Origin: Diabrotica undecimpunctata
Taxonomy: Eukaryota; Arthropoda; Insecta; Coleoptera; Chrysomelidae
Direction: 5' to 3'
DNA: 64,000 nt
Assembly (NCBI RefSeq): GCF_040954645.1
Contig: NC_092806.1
Coordinates: 124,001-188,000 of the forward strand
A program made the position numbers and the translations under genes. Shown piece after piece: positions 46,560 through 59,350 of the stretch. The first letter of the stretch is position 1. Each line of letters starts with the position of its first letter. The notes under the pieces were generated by a model that worked only from the letters and a program-made list of their open reading frames with translations, did not search any database and had not been told where the DNA came from.

Positions 46560-49010
46560 GTTTTGTAAATTTCATTCAGTGGTACCTGTATAGTTTTCGC
46601 AATTGTTTGTTGCCAAGTTTGTTAACACATTGCTGTTCGTTATTAATTCTTAAGTGCGTGGTATCATTACATGATCTTGCCTGTTGATTCCAGTCTGATT
46701 TACAGTATTTGCGATGTTGACTGCCAGTTATCTCTCCATATTTCTCTCCAAGTTTCTCTCTTTCCATTCCCTTAATGCGTTGGTTCTATTCTCCTCTTCT
46801 ATGGCGTTCCCATCTGACAATATCATGCACATGTCTCTGATCTGTCTATTGGGGATTCTGTCTCTTAAAGTTTTACCTGCTATCGTCCTCAGCTTTTTCA
46901 TCTCTGTTGTTCTTAAGATTTTATTTGTAAATGTTGTTTATGCTCTTGTTTCTATAGCATAGCTTAATATCGGTCGTACACAAGTCTTAAATATGCATGT
47001 TTTTTCTTATATCTTCATGTATTTATTTCTCCATATTACGTCTCGTAGGCATCCTGAGACGTACGCTACTTTATTATCTTATTTGTGGGTTGCTTCGTAG
47101 ATGTTTGCAAAATACTTTATTTGGAAACAAACTATCAAACAAACATATTATCAAGTTAAGCAATAACGTGCTCAAGATATCACCCTGTCTTATAGCTGAT
47201 GGAATATTGACTTCCTTCGTTAATGCGGTTCAAATTTTAATTTTTATTTAGTTATCAGAGTTAATGTCCTTTATTATCTGTAATATAGTGGCTGTTATAG
47301 TATCTCTTGTAACAGTTCAATCACATCTTATATTTGTTTTATTATGAATATGGCAATAACAGTTGATCAGTTAAACCAAAATCCTTGTCGCTCTTCGCAT
47401 ATTAGATACTTTTCAATTATTTTCTCAGCAAGTATCTTACTCAATAATTTCAAACTTGTGTCAAGCAACGTAATAATTCGATAGCTAGATGGGTCATTTT
47501 TGTCCCTTTTTTGTATATAGGGACCGTTTTACTTAATTTTCGTTCCTTTGGCATGCATGGATATTTTGGAATAGTTTCTTAATATTTTCTGTTACTGTTC
47601 TTCCTCCATATTCTAGTAGTTTATTCGTAACCGTACCCGGACCTGGGCTTTTTGGCTTTTTAATTTTCTTATATTCTTTATCATCTCTTCTTCCATTATT
47701 GTAACCATCTTGTCTTCTGCCTCTCCATCTTCTTCATTGATCTTTCTATCTAAGTCCTTGTAAAGCTGTTCTATGTATATACTTTTTCCATCGTTCTCTT
47801 TGTAAACTGTTTATGTTGTTATACTCGTTAATATACTTTTACTTCCCTTCATTATCTTCCACACTTTCCATGTAGAATTAGACCAGTATGCACTCTCTAG
47901 AATTCTTATTTTCGAGTTGATATTATTCCGTGTGGTTACATAGTGCTAGTAATTTGTGGGTCTCTTACCTATCATACTTTAATAATGGATATACGCTTTT
48001 TGTTTTCCGTAGTTACGGTACACAGGAGTTCGATTTATTTACATTAAATATATTTATATAAACAAAAATCTTTTAAATAATTTAATACACGTTCGGTGTT
48101 TACCGTTAAGGTGATTTTGATGTCATCTGAGATTCCATATTTTCTTGTTTTTTCTTCGTAGTACTGGTCATCAATCAGAATATGCTTCACCGTCAATGGG
48201 AGAGAAAAGTTTCTGCAGGTTGGCGATGATTCTTTTTTGATTAAAAATTTATGGGTTGGTAGAATGTTATTTTATCACACACTGGCTAGATGTGAGAACA
48301 TGGAGAAAATCGGCACGAGACCGGCAAAGTTGGAGGCATAGTTTGGAGGAGACCAAGGATCGATTTGGGCTGTAGGGCTTTTTGTCTTTCGTAGGCTAAA
48401 GGTTTTATTTCGTTAGTGAACCATGATGTGATCTTCCTTTCACCATTTACATTAATTTTCCGTGTTCCCATGCGTTCTTTAGCAGTGGTTATTATGTTCT
48501 TTTTTTTATTGTTTCCCATCTTTAATCTACTCTATTTTCTTCTAATATGCCATTTTCTTCAAATTTTTCGTTTTATCTTTTTTGATATAGTCATCCAGTT
48601 GTTTTGTCTTCTAAGGTCTCCATATTTATTTTTTTCCGTACATTTTGAGGGTAATGTACGTGATGTTAATGTTTTGCTATCGAATACCTGTTTAGGGTGT
48701 ATTTGCTTGCTCGTTATTATATAATCTACAATTGATCCATGTCCTTGGGTGTTTGTGAACATCACAAATAATCACAAAGGTGTTGTGAATTATGTGGAAA
48801 GAATGTGCCATTTATACTCAAGATGTTCTTGTCGCAGAAACTAATTAGTGTTTCTCCATTTCGATTTATTTTCTCTTCGTTTTATTCCTTCTGAATCTTC
48901 GTTCCCTATTCTTACGTTTAAGTAACCTAATATTATAATTGTTTCATGTATATTAATTATATTCAGCTGATCTTGTAATGTATTGTAGAAGACTTCAGTT
49001 TTTTTTCGTT
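46560..49010 (-). pseudogene. near full-length RTE-type LINE, decayed
   Basis: Read right to left. Endonuclease end, 48850-48560: ETLISFCDKNIL, GSIVDYIITSKQIHPKQVFD. Linker, 48519-48290: RKINVNGERKITSWFTNEIK and YERQKALQPKS. After an insertion at about 48040-48245 come VHTGLILHGKCGR, then RT: KSPKSPGPGTVTNKLLEYGG (47680-47610), YKKGTKMTHLA, GI-QGD-LS remnants near 47190, and the C terminus KTLRDRIPNRQIRDMC (46870-46820) with NALREW- and KREKLGEKYGEITG (46767-46576). Stops and shifts throughout. All large plus-strand ORFs here (46714, 46997, 48416) are antisense shadows. Confidence 0.75.
48040..48245 (-). pseudogene. I-type LINE C-terminal tail inserted in the RTE LINE
   Basis: Minus strand: PLTVKHILIDDQYYEEKTRK and YGISDDIKITLT, VNTERVLNYLKDFCLY. 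This matches the end of LINEs with an RNase H and a C-terminal CCHC-like T--HIL-ECP-Y---R--Y block. It interrupts the RTE-type ORF between linker and RT, so it inserted later or marks a recombination joint. Confidence 0.6.
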
Positions 49011-49194
49011 CTTACTTACATTTGGAGCATATACTGATATTAAATGTATTTTACTTATCATTAATTGGAAAACAACAAAAAAGGTACGGACATGATAATG
49101 CAATATGTTATTGATTGAAAAATAACAAAGATGGTACCAATATAATGTTGGAATACGTCATCGTCAAAGAAATGTTCGAGGTTTTATCCTTTAT

Positions 49195-49460
49195 AATTTT
49201 AACGCTATATAGACCTTCTTTGGCCTTCAACGTCACCAGACCTTACCTCCCTGAATTTATTTTTATATAGCGACACTTAAACAAAAGTTTACGTTAACTT
49301 CGAAATGTTGACAATATTGAAATAGAAATAAAAGACGAAGACTAGATGAAGTTATTTCACCAATGAAATTAAAAATATCATTAATGGATTTATTGGAAGA
49401 ACAATCACCTATTTAGAAAGGAATGATGGATACATTGAAGTTAAAGTTGGGTAGTAAATT
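49195..49460 (+). pseudogene. DDE transposase C-terminal scrap (mariner/IS630-related)
   Basis: Reads LWPSTSPDLTSLNLFLY, matching the WP-RSPDL-PLDFFLWG block that holds the last catalytic Asp in mariner/IS630-type transposases. Farther right, in other frames, come TKVYVNFEM, ITNEIKNIINGFI and LERNDGYIEVKVG (usual C---NGGH-EHLL). Same kind as the fragment at 63.29 kb. Confidence 0.6.
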
Positions 49461-51780
49461 TTAATAGTTACGAAGGTAATATAAATATCATTGCTGCTAC
49501 ATTGATAAAAAGGTTACTAGTATCAAGTTATTGTTTAATTAAAAAGGCTGACGTATGTATTAAAATATATGATAATATTCCTCTAGAGACTACAGAAATT
49601 TGAATGTTCATTGTAACAAGTATATGAAAATATATTTTATTTTTTGATACAAATCATTATTTTGATGGTTCCTATATTTTGGATTATGCTTTAAGACTAT
49701 AAAAAGAAGTCATATTATATTGTAAAAACCGCTTGTAAAATTTTTATCAAAGCACTTGCTCCACTCTTTTCTCCTTGTTTTTTTAATAGCTCGTTTATAA
49801 TCAGCTACTTACTTCATCATGTGAACACTAAAAAAAATGTTGTGATTTTCTCGATCGAATATTAATAAACGATTTCGTTTAATTGGAATCAATGTAGGTA
49901 GTTATTTCTGTAGCTAACGAAGATAAATATCAGTAGTTCGTTTAGATATGTGGATAAATAAAATGTTTCTTACGTTATTATCAGCGACAGAAGACCATGA
50001 ATCACTCCGTACTTTGAGCATTGACTGCAGTTGATTACCTACACTTGTACAAAGATTCAATGATGAAAGACTGTGATATATCGCGTACGCCTTCAGCAAC
50101 TCAGAAAACGATTAATACTACACACTTTCTGTGTTCTTACTTTAGTTTATTCTTAACATCTCGAGGATTAGAGGAACCTGTAAAATTACTTGTCGATAGT
50201 AGTGCCGATAAATCCATTTCGTCCTACGCGTGGATAAAGCTACTTCAGCTTGCTGTTAATCTCTAAAGGTATCAACTGCTTGAAAGATTGCTTTTCCCTT
50301 TTTTTAATGTTTTAATAATCTTTACACACCGTTTAAAATTTTTTAAAATTACTACTCCAGCGTCGAGTTTGTATAAAACAAGGCAACCAGCAAAATATTA
50401 GCGTATTAACAATATATCTATATTATCTATAATAGTAATAAAACTAATGAATTTATTTTTAAAAACGCGTAGAGATAAAGTAAACACTAAAAGTAAAATT
50501 AGAATTGAATACTGAATATATTTAATTTGTCCTCAAGTGGTGTAGATTTCCTGATTAGTAGATGATATTACTTTCACATTAAAATTATAGTCTGCTGTAT
50601 TATCCTTTCGAAACCAACGCTGCCTTCAGACTTTGCTGCGTTTCAAATCCTTAACGATCCTTAAAAAGATACGCTCAAAGCCTAAATGTACTTAAATCAA
50701 GTCAACAGATCATGCATCAGATAAAGAGTGATACCTAGTCCAAATAAAACACAACTAATGCTCTTTACACACCCAAAACTTAGCGGCTACCTTACAACAA
50801 CCGGGAAAATGAATGAATCTTAGACTACGGGAAGCTGGCTTCATTTCAGCGATTCGATTAGGTACCTCGAATACTATTAAGGACCTAAGTTGAAAACAAC
50901 CTTGGGCATAATACTTTATCGAGTTACTAGACATCAGACACTCCAAAATCAACCTAACTTGCCTTCCTAAGAACTTTAAGCAACAAACTCAGCGACAAAT
51001 ACACTGAAAACCTGGAGTAATTCCACTTGTCGATTTGTGCATACGGACATGGACACATCAGTTTTCTGTTGTTTCTCGATCCTGTTGTACAACTATGCCT
51101 GTCCATAGAGAGGTAATGGCTATTGATGTCCTCAACTACATAGTTCCTCAAAAAGAATATGATAACGAATCAACAACAAAATATAAAAACTAATTTACAA
51201 AAGTAGCAAAGAAGTCGCAGCATTCTTTCGAAGACATTGGCTATTATAAGAGTTAATGAATATTTAATTGCTTCTTTGGAACACTTAAATTGTCCGATTT
51301 ATTTTCTGGTCAATTAATAAAAATAATATTTAAATACTAATCATAAAGTTTGGACGACAACGTTGGTGTAAATGAAAATGAACTCTTTATAGTTTATGTC
51401 CGTAATAATTCCGATTTTCGCGACACACAACAAAAAATATTTTAAAATTTTCAACAGAGTAGTGATAAAAATTCCCGGTTATACTGAATATAGTGAGTGA
51501 TAAATCCATAATTGTAAACTGTGAAAAATCAGGTAAATATAGCTCTCAGCGATAAAAGTATTTGGTAAGCTGATAACGGTGATTGAAGCAGGCGGAGTAC
51601 GCCAAAATTATTTACGACGTTGCCGGTTTTCAAATAAAATATATTTATTTCGGAAATTAAAGTAAAAAGAAAGTATTAATTGTAGCGCTGATAGCGAATA
51701 GAGATCCGACAGAAAGATTAGTTTTTTGGCGCTTTCGCGGGGCTGCAGAAACTACAGGAACTAGAACGCGCTGAAACTAA
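49461..51780. other. unassigned, including a GC-balanced block at 50620-51170
   Basis: No recognised genes. ORFs at 49914-50099 (-), 50021-50266 (+), 50755-50952 (-) and 50954-51151 (-) carry no motif I know. The 50620-51170 block is noticeably less AT-rich and its two minus-strand ORFs almost abut, so a decayed gene or retroelement is possible. 51680-51780 precedes the LINE ORF1 and may be its 5' UTR. Confidence 0.35.
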
Positions 51781-51783
51781 CAA

Positions 51784-52700
<917 letters not shown>

Positions 52701-52749
52701 ATAAACAAATAGAATATAAAACAAATAGAAAAAAATGTTACTCCCTCAC

Positions 52750-53215
52750 GCAAACTTAAAAGACGGGAAAAAGGACATGCCCCAGTAACACTAAGTAACC
52801 TTGAAAAATCAGCATTAAAGAAGTGCTTGTCAATGACCAGGAAAAACCTACGCTTGACAGTTAATTTCTTAACTGATCATTGTCAACTAAGCAAACAGCT
52901 TGATCCACTGGGGCTAGTAGACACACCTCTATGCAGGAGATGTGAACGAGAAGACGAAACTATAGAGCATGTTCTATGAGAATGCCCGGAGTTATCATTA
53001 ATACGAGAGTACGGATTCGGCGAGCCCTGATCCACACCTGCCACATAAGGGACATAGGAAGTCCTCTAGAGGCTTGTTCACCTTCCTAGAAATGGAAGGA
53101 TAGACAATGAACTAAGCACTTCAGCTCCCTGGGTGGATGCATAATGGGGTCAATTGTGGCCTAAGTGCTGTTTGACTCGTCCTCCCCACTCTACAGATAC
53201 AGATACTAAAAAAAT
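52750..53215 (+). pseudogene. LINE C-terminal region (R1/I-like)
   Basis: One frame, mostly open, reads [71 protein letters not shown]. The LTGHC-L---L---G---T--CR-C---ETAEH-L-ECP pattern is the C-terminal zinc-knuckle region of R1/I/Jockey-group LINEs after the RNase H-like part. The following 3' region to 53215 ends in ACAGATACAGATACT-type short repeats, common as a LINE 3' end. Confidence 0.75.
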
Positions 53216-53317
53216 AGCAACATAAAATATTAAGAACTTAACTGGACTGTAAAGATGGAGCAAGAGAGTAAAAAAATACATGATAGACATCGCTGATACA
53301 AGAAATAAGATGGGAAA

Positions 53318-53335
53318 ATATAGTTATAGTTATAG

Positions 53336-53404
<69 letters not shown>
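53318..53404. repeat. (TAGTTA)n and (AT)n microsatellite
   Basis: Three TAGTTA units lead into about 68 bp of AT repeats with one TT break. Confidence 0.95.
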
Positions 53405-53407
<3 letters not shown>

Positions 53408-53690
53408 TTCACTTACAATGGTTAGGACACATATACAGAGACGCCACACTTTATATCACTATGGCCCAGGTGTAGAAGAAGATGGCTAGACGATTTAGAA
53501 GATGATAATAAGAATAATGAATTTAAAAGACTGGAAGGTGCAGTGCAAAGAATGAATGAATCACAAAGATAGAATAATTCGAATACCGAATCTGTGAAAG
53601 AAATCAACAATTTAATATCACCCACGAGATGAGAAAACATTAAAAGTATATTTGCTACAAAAAAAAAGTGTAAAAAGTTACCAAATACAC
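53405..53690 (+). pseudogene. RTE-type LINE 3' fragment
   Basis: Reads LQWLGHIYRDATLYI, then in another frame RRRWLDDLEDDN, then LKDWKVQCKE and NESQR. This is the RTE C-terminal LRWLGH...GRPRKRWLDDVE region. Decayed and abutting the microsatellite on the left. Confidence 0.6.
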
Positions 53691-55060
53691 TACACACATC
53701 AATAGCTGGTTATAAATAATTAATGAAAGGGTGGGGGGATTTCATAACATGTATTGAAAAGAAAATAGTACAAGAAAAATAAAATAAGATGGGGATTAAG
53801 AAAACAGAAGCATCAAGCGAAAATAATATTAACAGAAATATCTTATGTTTTGCCCCCTCCGATGAAATGACCTATAAAATAAAGCAGAAACTACTAAAAG
53901 TAATGCAAGCTCCAAATTAGTAAACATGACAAATAATAATCAGAAATGACCATTAATTACGAACTGAATATCGTACAGTAACGACCCATTGTCATGCAGA
54001 AGCACAACCTACGCTCGCATTAAAAAGAAAAACATACAATATGCGCGCTATTTGTGTATGTTGAGTGTAAATATGTCCATTATTATTATTTATACAAGTA
54101 CTAACCGTCACGAAACTTGAAGTGATTCACATTTAATCACATACAGAACGGCACCTAAGCATTAGAGCATCCAACGAACGTATGTGTCATTTTAATTAGC
54201 GGTCTACTGCATTTTCCTCCTCTGGAGATGTCAGAGAGATTATTTATGACAATTTTGGCTGTTTTTTGAAATATAATAATATCACTATAAATTCTAAGTG
54301 TGATATTTTTTATATAACTACAGTTTTAGGTTGTATATTAAAATATGGTTCATGATGATCTTTCAAAGTATATTTTATTATATTATATGCGCCGGACATT
54401 AATTTTAAAAATGTCGGCGTTTAAAACTAACCAACTTCATATATTGGCAAATTTGGAACTTCTTTGGGAAGACAAGCCTACTATAGCTATAATATTTCTT
54501 TCTGTATAAATGCCAAACAATGTACGAAAATTCACATATTTGTAATTTTATATTTAAACCTTTGAGTAACGTTTAACAAAATACATAAAAATACCTAACT
54601 AACCTATTTAGTCAACTAATGAAAATACTTACCATTTGGAGGGAATTCGTAAAAATACGCAGATCTTGGACTGAGACACCTAAAACAAAAATAACTCATT
54701 TTATCCTTCCGATTATAAAACCTAACTTTGTATTAACAAAATAAAAAGTTACATATAAATATTAAGTCTTCATGACCTAGTCTTTAACGTAAAGTATATT
54801 CAATGTAACTATATTTCATCAAAACAGTTCTTGGGGCTACGCCTATAAGCGGCAAAAATCGGCGTGTGGTACACCCTCAACTTGGTTTAAGATTGCAACT
54901 CTTAATTCCGGATCCAGAGAATCCAACTGAAAAAAAATTTAAAAATGAAGCTACCTCCAGTTGCCTTCTATAAGAATCAAACTTAGATGACACATTATTT
55001 CTACCGACTCAACTATCTCTAATCTACCTTCAATTTCTTAAGCTCCAGTGCCGATAATTA
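53691..55060. other. unassigned
   Basis: No gene recognised. 54830-55060 could be the region upstream of the RT of the following Gypsy element but has no confident motif. Confidence 0.35.
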
Positions 55061-55064
55061 TGAA

Positions 55065-56560
55065 TATCGTTATCGCTTCGATGGTCGCAGTTTAAACGAT
55101 GTCATTAAACATGATATGTACCCATGAATATCGATCGAATCTTTTTTTCTTACTTGGTGTAAAATTAAATTTATATCAATTGACCTCAAAAAAACTTTCT
55201 GGCAAATCATTTTAGAAAAATCGTCGCGTAAAAAAACTGCTTTGGCTGTAAAAGGCCGAGGATTATTTTATTTACATTATGCCTTTTAGTACTTAGCACA
55301 AACGCTACAATGTCTAGTCGACACAATCTTTGGACCTGATTTGAGCTATTAATTTTTTTTGTCTTGACGAAATCATTGTTTGTGCCTCAAACTTTGAAGA
55401 ACACATTTTCCTTCTAAAGTTAAAGATATAAACTTTTATACTAAAGTAGGCCAATGTGAATTTTTAAAATCCTCACTCAAATTTCTCGGTTTGATCGCTG
55501 GTAACAATTCTCTACGATCAAAATTTTTCAAGAATTAGTTTTATTAATTGTACCAATTGATTTGGTACTTCTAGCCGTTTCATTGCTCTGAACATCTCTC
55601 TTTTATTTTCAGAGCCGTAGGCTCTAAATTCGTAATAATAGCTGATCACTATTCTCTTTTCTGGCTGACTACCCTTAAAAATCCCTCTCGTCGTCTGTGC
55701 TGTTGGGCTATTAAATCAACATAATTTTACTCTCATTTACCTAAAAGGATCCTTTCAGATCCTTTTCCAAAATATCAGATGTCTCCAATTCCTCTACTCG
55801 AACACTCAGTAAGTCCTAAAATAGCCTCTCCTGCTGTTAACTACATAGAATCGAATTTTAATACGATAACTTATATTCCAAAATTTTAGCTAATGCCGAT
55901 AACTTCCCTTAATAGAAAGTAGAAAAAAAAATATGTTTACAAATATGTATCTTCCTAATAACCTTTTAAATCTAAAGAAATGAAATTTAAAATATTAGTA
56001 CCTTCTCCACAAAAATAGGACATTCCAAAATATTGTCATGACCTCCCTACCTGTGGTCATCTAGCTATTTAAGAACTTTATCTAGGCTCAAATAAAAATT
56101 TTACTGGCCAAAAATGACAAAAGGTGTCCTTAAATACGTCCGTTCTTGATAAGTCTCAGATATCTCTAAACGTTTCTCAAATTTGTTTGGTAGGAAATCG
56201 GATGAAAGCAGAGTTTTTGTGGCAAATTATTGCAATTGACGTCATTGGTCCCCTAACCTGCAGTAAAAAAAAGTTTTTCCTACCTACTTGACGTAACAGA
56301 CTGGTTATTAAATATACTTTAATTCACCCTCTTCTTAGAGACAAATAATTTTTAAGGAAACATTTTAATTTAAGTTCTAGCAACTATACTGAGAAATATT
56401 TTGAATCATAAAAAATGGTAAAAATCGCTAAGCGTTTATTTATTTCACACCTTTATAGAAACTTACTTCATTTGAGGCAATATGGAAAAAATTGTATAAG
56501 AAAGCTGCACTTTTCGCCTTTAAAACACATTTTGATTTTTGTCAATAGCTCTATCAAAAG
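55065..56560 (+). pseudogene. Ty3/Gypsy pol relic
   Basis: LTR-retrotransposon polyprotein remnant, plus strand. RT: DGRSLNDVIKHDMYP, DLKKTFWQIILEKSSRKKTA, LAVKGRGLFYLHYAF, AQTLQCLVDTIFGPDL, CLDEIIVCASNFEEHIFLLK (YLDD box, here LDE), KVGQCEFLKSSLKFLG. RNase H: GSKFVIIADHYSLFWLTTLK and NPSRRLCCWAIK. Integrase core, near 56230: WQIIAIDVIGPL, then TDW and KYTLIHPLLRD. After that LRQYG-NCIRK near 56480 is like the Gypsy C-terminal part. No open frame longer than 62 codons remains. Gag, protease and a clear 5' LTR were not found. Confidence 0.85.
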
Positions 56561-56904
56561 ATATCGAATTTTCATCGTCGAATTGATACAAATTTTATTT
56601 TGAATTGATTTCGCGCGCATACCTGACATCCCGGTCGCTTCAAGCTTTGTTTCTGAGACAACAATTCATTCTACACAAAAAGTGCTAGTAAACAATCATT
56701 TTTGTTCAAAATCATCTCAGCTATTATTATAAAATATTATTAAAAATATTATTTTTTATTTGAAACAATTTTTTCAACGGCGTACAAATTTTTGCTAAAT
56801 CCATTTTTTCCTGTGAGGAGCTTTCCAAGGCTTTGGGGAAAGCCTTGGGGTAAAAGTGGTAAACTTTTTTGCATCTTTTTGGGGTCTTAAAATTGAGTCA
56901 GCAT

Positions 56905-57260
56905 AATATGTAATGTCTCGAAAGTAATAAATAAGTAATAGTAACGCGCAAAATGTAACAAAACAAAAAGTCATAGAAACTTAGATCCATAAAAGCAGTT
57001 TCTTTAAATTAAAATCATCACATGCTCTTTCGTCTGTTATCTAGGATTAAAACTATATATAGAAAACCAAAGTTAAAGTTTAGTTTGTTTTGTACTATTC
57101 TCTAGCGCCGAGTGTATAGGGGTGTTCGCCGAAGATGAAATAAAAACTTTTCGATACCTCCAGCAGCGGGCTCTTCGTGTCGAGTGTTTCGGTATGTGCC
57201 ACAACGGCATTATTTCACTTCACGTCCCTTATCGATCCTCTGTACAGAACTCATAGCGTT
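56905..57260 (+). other. possible LTR of the Gypsy relic
   Basis: Downstream of the pol relic. TATATATAG at about 57053-57061 could be a TATA box, followed by a GC-richer transcript start region and GAAATAAAAAC at 57138. The borders are undefined and no second copy was found, so this is a structural guess. Confidence 0.3.
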
Positions 57261-57619
57261 TCTAAACGAGATTATCTCTTAAAACTTCAGAAATTCAATT
57301 TCGAATTAGAAAACTTTCCAAACAGATATTTTCTTGCATTTTATAAATTCGATTGGTGATTCGTTTCGTTGTTAAAAATCCGTCAGCAGTTCTCGCTCAC
57401 AAAATGTGAGATTTATTTGCAAACGTAAGTCTAGAAAAACTCAATATTGACAATGGTTAAACATTTTTTTTATAAGTAGTAGAATAGTCCAGAATTATTT
57501 ATCTGTTTCCACAACTTTGTCCAAACTTCTACTTTAAACTACAAGGGAAGAAAAGTAAATTGAGAAATAAGCATAATTTCTCCTGCTTTGTTCAAGGTAT
57601 AGACAAATGACCAGACAAT

Positions 57620-57830
57620 AACAAAGCAAGACGCTATCCATATGCTGATGATCTGACTATAGCAGTACAAAGGACTTCCATAATATAGCAGAAAAAGCCA
57701 AAGATTTCTTAGAGCATATGTTTAAATACTATAAAGAAAACCACGCTAATCCCAAATACTTCTTTAACATAGAAGCACCACAAGACCAAAAGTCACCACT
57801 AGAAATACTTTCAGCGTAGTCATCAAATGG
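57620..57830 (+). pseudogene. LINE RT active-site fragment
   Basis: Reads RRYPYADDLTIAVQ (catalytic YADD), then in other frames NIAEKAKDFLEHMFKYYKEN, NPKYFFN. The pattern ADDLAIA-Q...LE-M--YY--N-L-PNP-KT is an RT motif C of a LINE clade different from the RTE copies. Confidence 0.65.
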
Positions 57831-58230
57831 CGTTAAAGCCTTTCGTGAGCCTTAGCCTATCTCAAAACATCCTTCCCTGTCGATTACCTGTCTTCTCCTT
57901 CCCCACACTAAAATCTTTTTCAAATCTTCTTCATCTAGGCCTAGGTCTTCTTTTTTCGATTGGCTTGTTTAGCATAGTTATTTTAACAGGATCATGTCCA
58001 TCCACTCGCACCACGTGATCCACTAATCTCATACGGGTTTTTTCAATTAGTTTCAATAATATCTTCATCATCAAAAAATCTATAGAGTGCAAAATTATAT
58101 CCCTTCCCCCATAGTGCCGTGTTAGTTGTGCCAACGTCCTCAGTACTTTTCTCTCGAACATTGGCAACAACCTCTGCACTAGCGTCGTCATTACCCGTGT
58201 CTGCGATCTGTGAGCAATAGGCATAATGTC
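57830..58230 (-). pseudogene. RTE-type LINE C-terminal fragment
   Basis: Minus strand open piece 58224-57931: FERKVLRTLAQLTRHYGGRD, MMKILLKLIEKTRMRLVDHV, VRVDGHDPVKI and NKPIEKRRPRPR, continuing out of frame as LDEEDLKKILVWGRR and DREG. Matches the E--VLR-I-------W--R-N-EL---Y---D----IK--RLRW-GHV-R region. 5'-truncated or broken on its N-terminal side. Confidence 0.75.
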
Positions 58231-58489
58231 ATTTTATAAAGTTTACATTTGGTTGCGCTTAACATATTTTTTGCTTGGGCCTATGCCAAAGTAGTTATTT
58301 TATAGTCCACTTATGACCCCAAGTAACAGAATTCTTTTACTGATTCTGTTTCATGTTCCATCCCTAAGTTGTTTTGTCGAATTATTGACAATGCAGGTAT
58401 TTATTTAGTTCTCTATATACTAACCATAAGTCCGCTCTTTCTGTTGTATTTTTGATTTGCGTGAAAGCCATTATTTGTAGAATTATTTA

Positions 58490-59350
58490 CGTTCTTCTTA
58501 GGTTGCCTATCTGTTCCGAACGTTGGCGATCATTCTGGCAATGATGACTTTCTTGGTTGCTATACGGAATAGCTATGTTGAGGTCTTTCTATACCATGCA
58601 TTAGTATAGCTCGTATCTGCCTTGATTTCTGCCATCTGCCACGATGTTGACCAAATCCGCGGTTATGTTCATCCTCCGTAGTACTTCTTTACACCACGTT
58701 TTTACGTTTCCGTCCACGTTTCTACTCCGTACAGAAGCACTGAATACACTTAACATTTAAGGAGCCTTATGTTTGTTTCTAGTGTGAGGTCATGTCTCTT
58801 GAACACAGAGCTCATAGTCAGAAATGCACTTTTTGCCTTTCCGATGCGACATTTAATCTCTTGGATATTCTCCCACGACTCATTGATCATAGTTCTCAAG
58901 TAGTTGTACTGTGAAACACGTTCAATGCTCATTTGGTTCACATACAGATTTGCTCCAGTTACGTTTTCCTAGCTGATGATCATTAGCTTGGTTTTGCTGG
59001 TGTTTATATCCAGTCCATATATTCTATTTGTTTCCGTTATTGTGTTCATTAAGTTTTGCAACCCTTCTAAGGTATTAAAAATCACTATTGTATCATCTGC
59101 ATACCGCAGGTTATTGAGCTTGACTCCATTTAGTGAGATGCCCTGATCAATATCTTTTAGATCCTCTTCGAAAATATGCTCCGAATACAGATTGAAAATT
59201 CTCACCGAAATCTACCAACCGTTCGTGCAATATTTGAGACAACTCCATATATTTCGTATCAAGAAGAGAAATACTTCTAAAGCTGGAACAGTCAAGCTCG
59301 TTTCCTTTCTTGTGTATGTGGCATGTAATTACTATAACCCATTTTTCAGC
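58490..59350 (-). pseudogene. LINE reverse transcriptase relic
   Basis: Minus strand, N to C: EKWVIVITCHIHKKGNEL, CSSFRSISLLDTKY, SQILHERLV (59345-59210); a deletion of motif A; then 59205-58969: YSEHIFEEDLKDIDQGISLN, NNLRYADDTIVIFNTLEGLQ (intact YADD), GLDINTSKTKLMIIS; a stop; 58941-58750: ERVSQYNYLRTMINESWENI and EIKCRIGKAKSAFLTM; then out of frame WCKEVLRRMNITADL and KDLNIAI to about 58500. Related to, but distinct from, the copies at 23.8-24.3 and 26.0-27.0 kb. Confidence 0.85.

Noticed and set aside
46714..47251. Plus-strand hydrophobic ORFs resembling membrane proteins
   Set aside because: Antisense of a minus-strand LINE; antisense of Lys/Glu-rich coding DNA reads as Phe/Leu-rich.
49914..50099. 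N terminus of another piggyBac gene, by resemblance to 36943-37000
   Set aside because: The resemblance covers only about 30 bases around ATTATCAGC and no downstream transposase motif follows.
53230..53489. IYIYIY ORFs on both strands
   Set aside because: Microsatellite translation.
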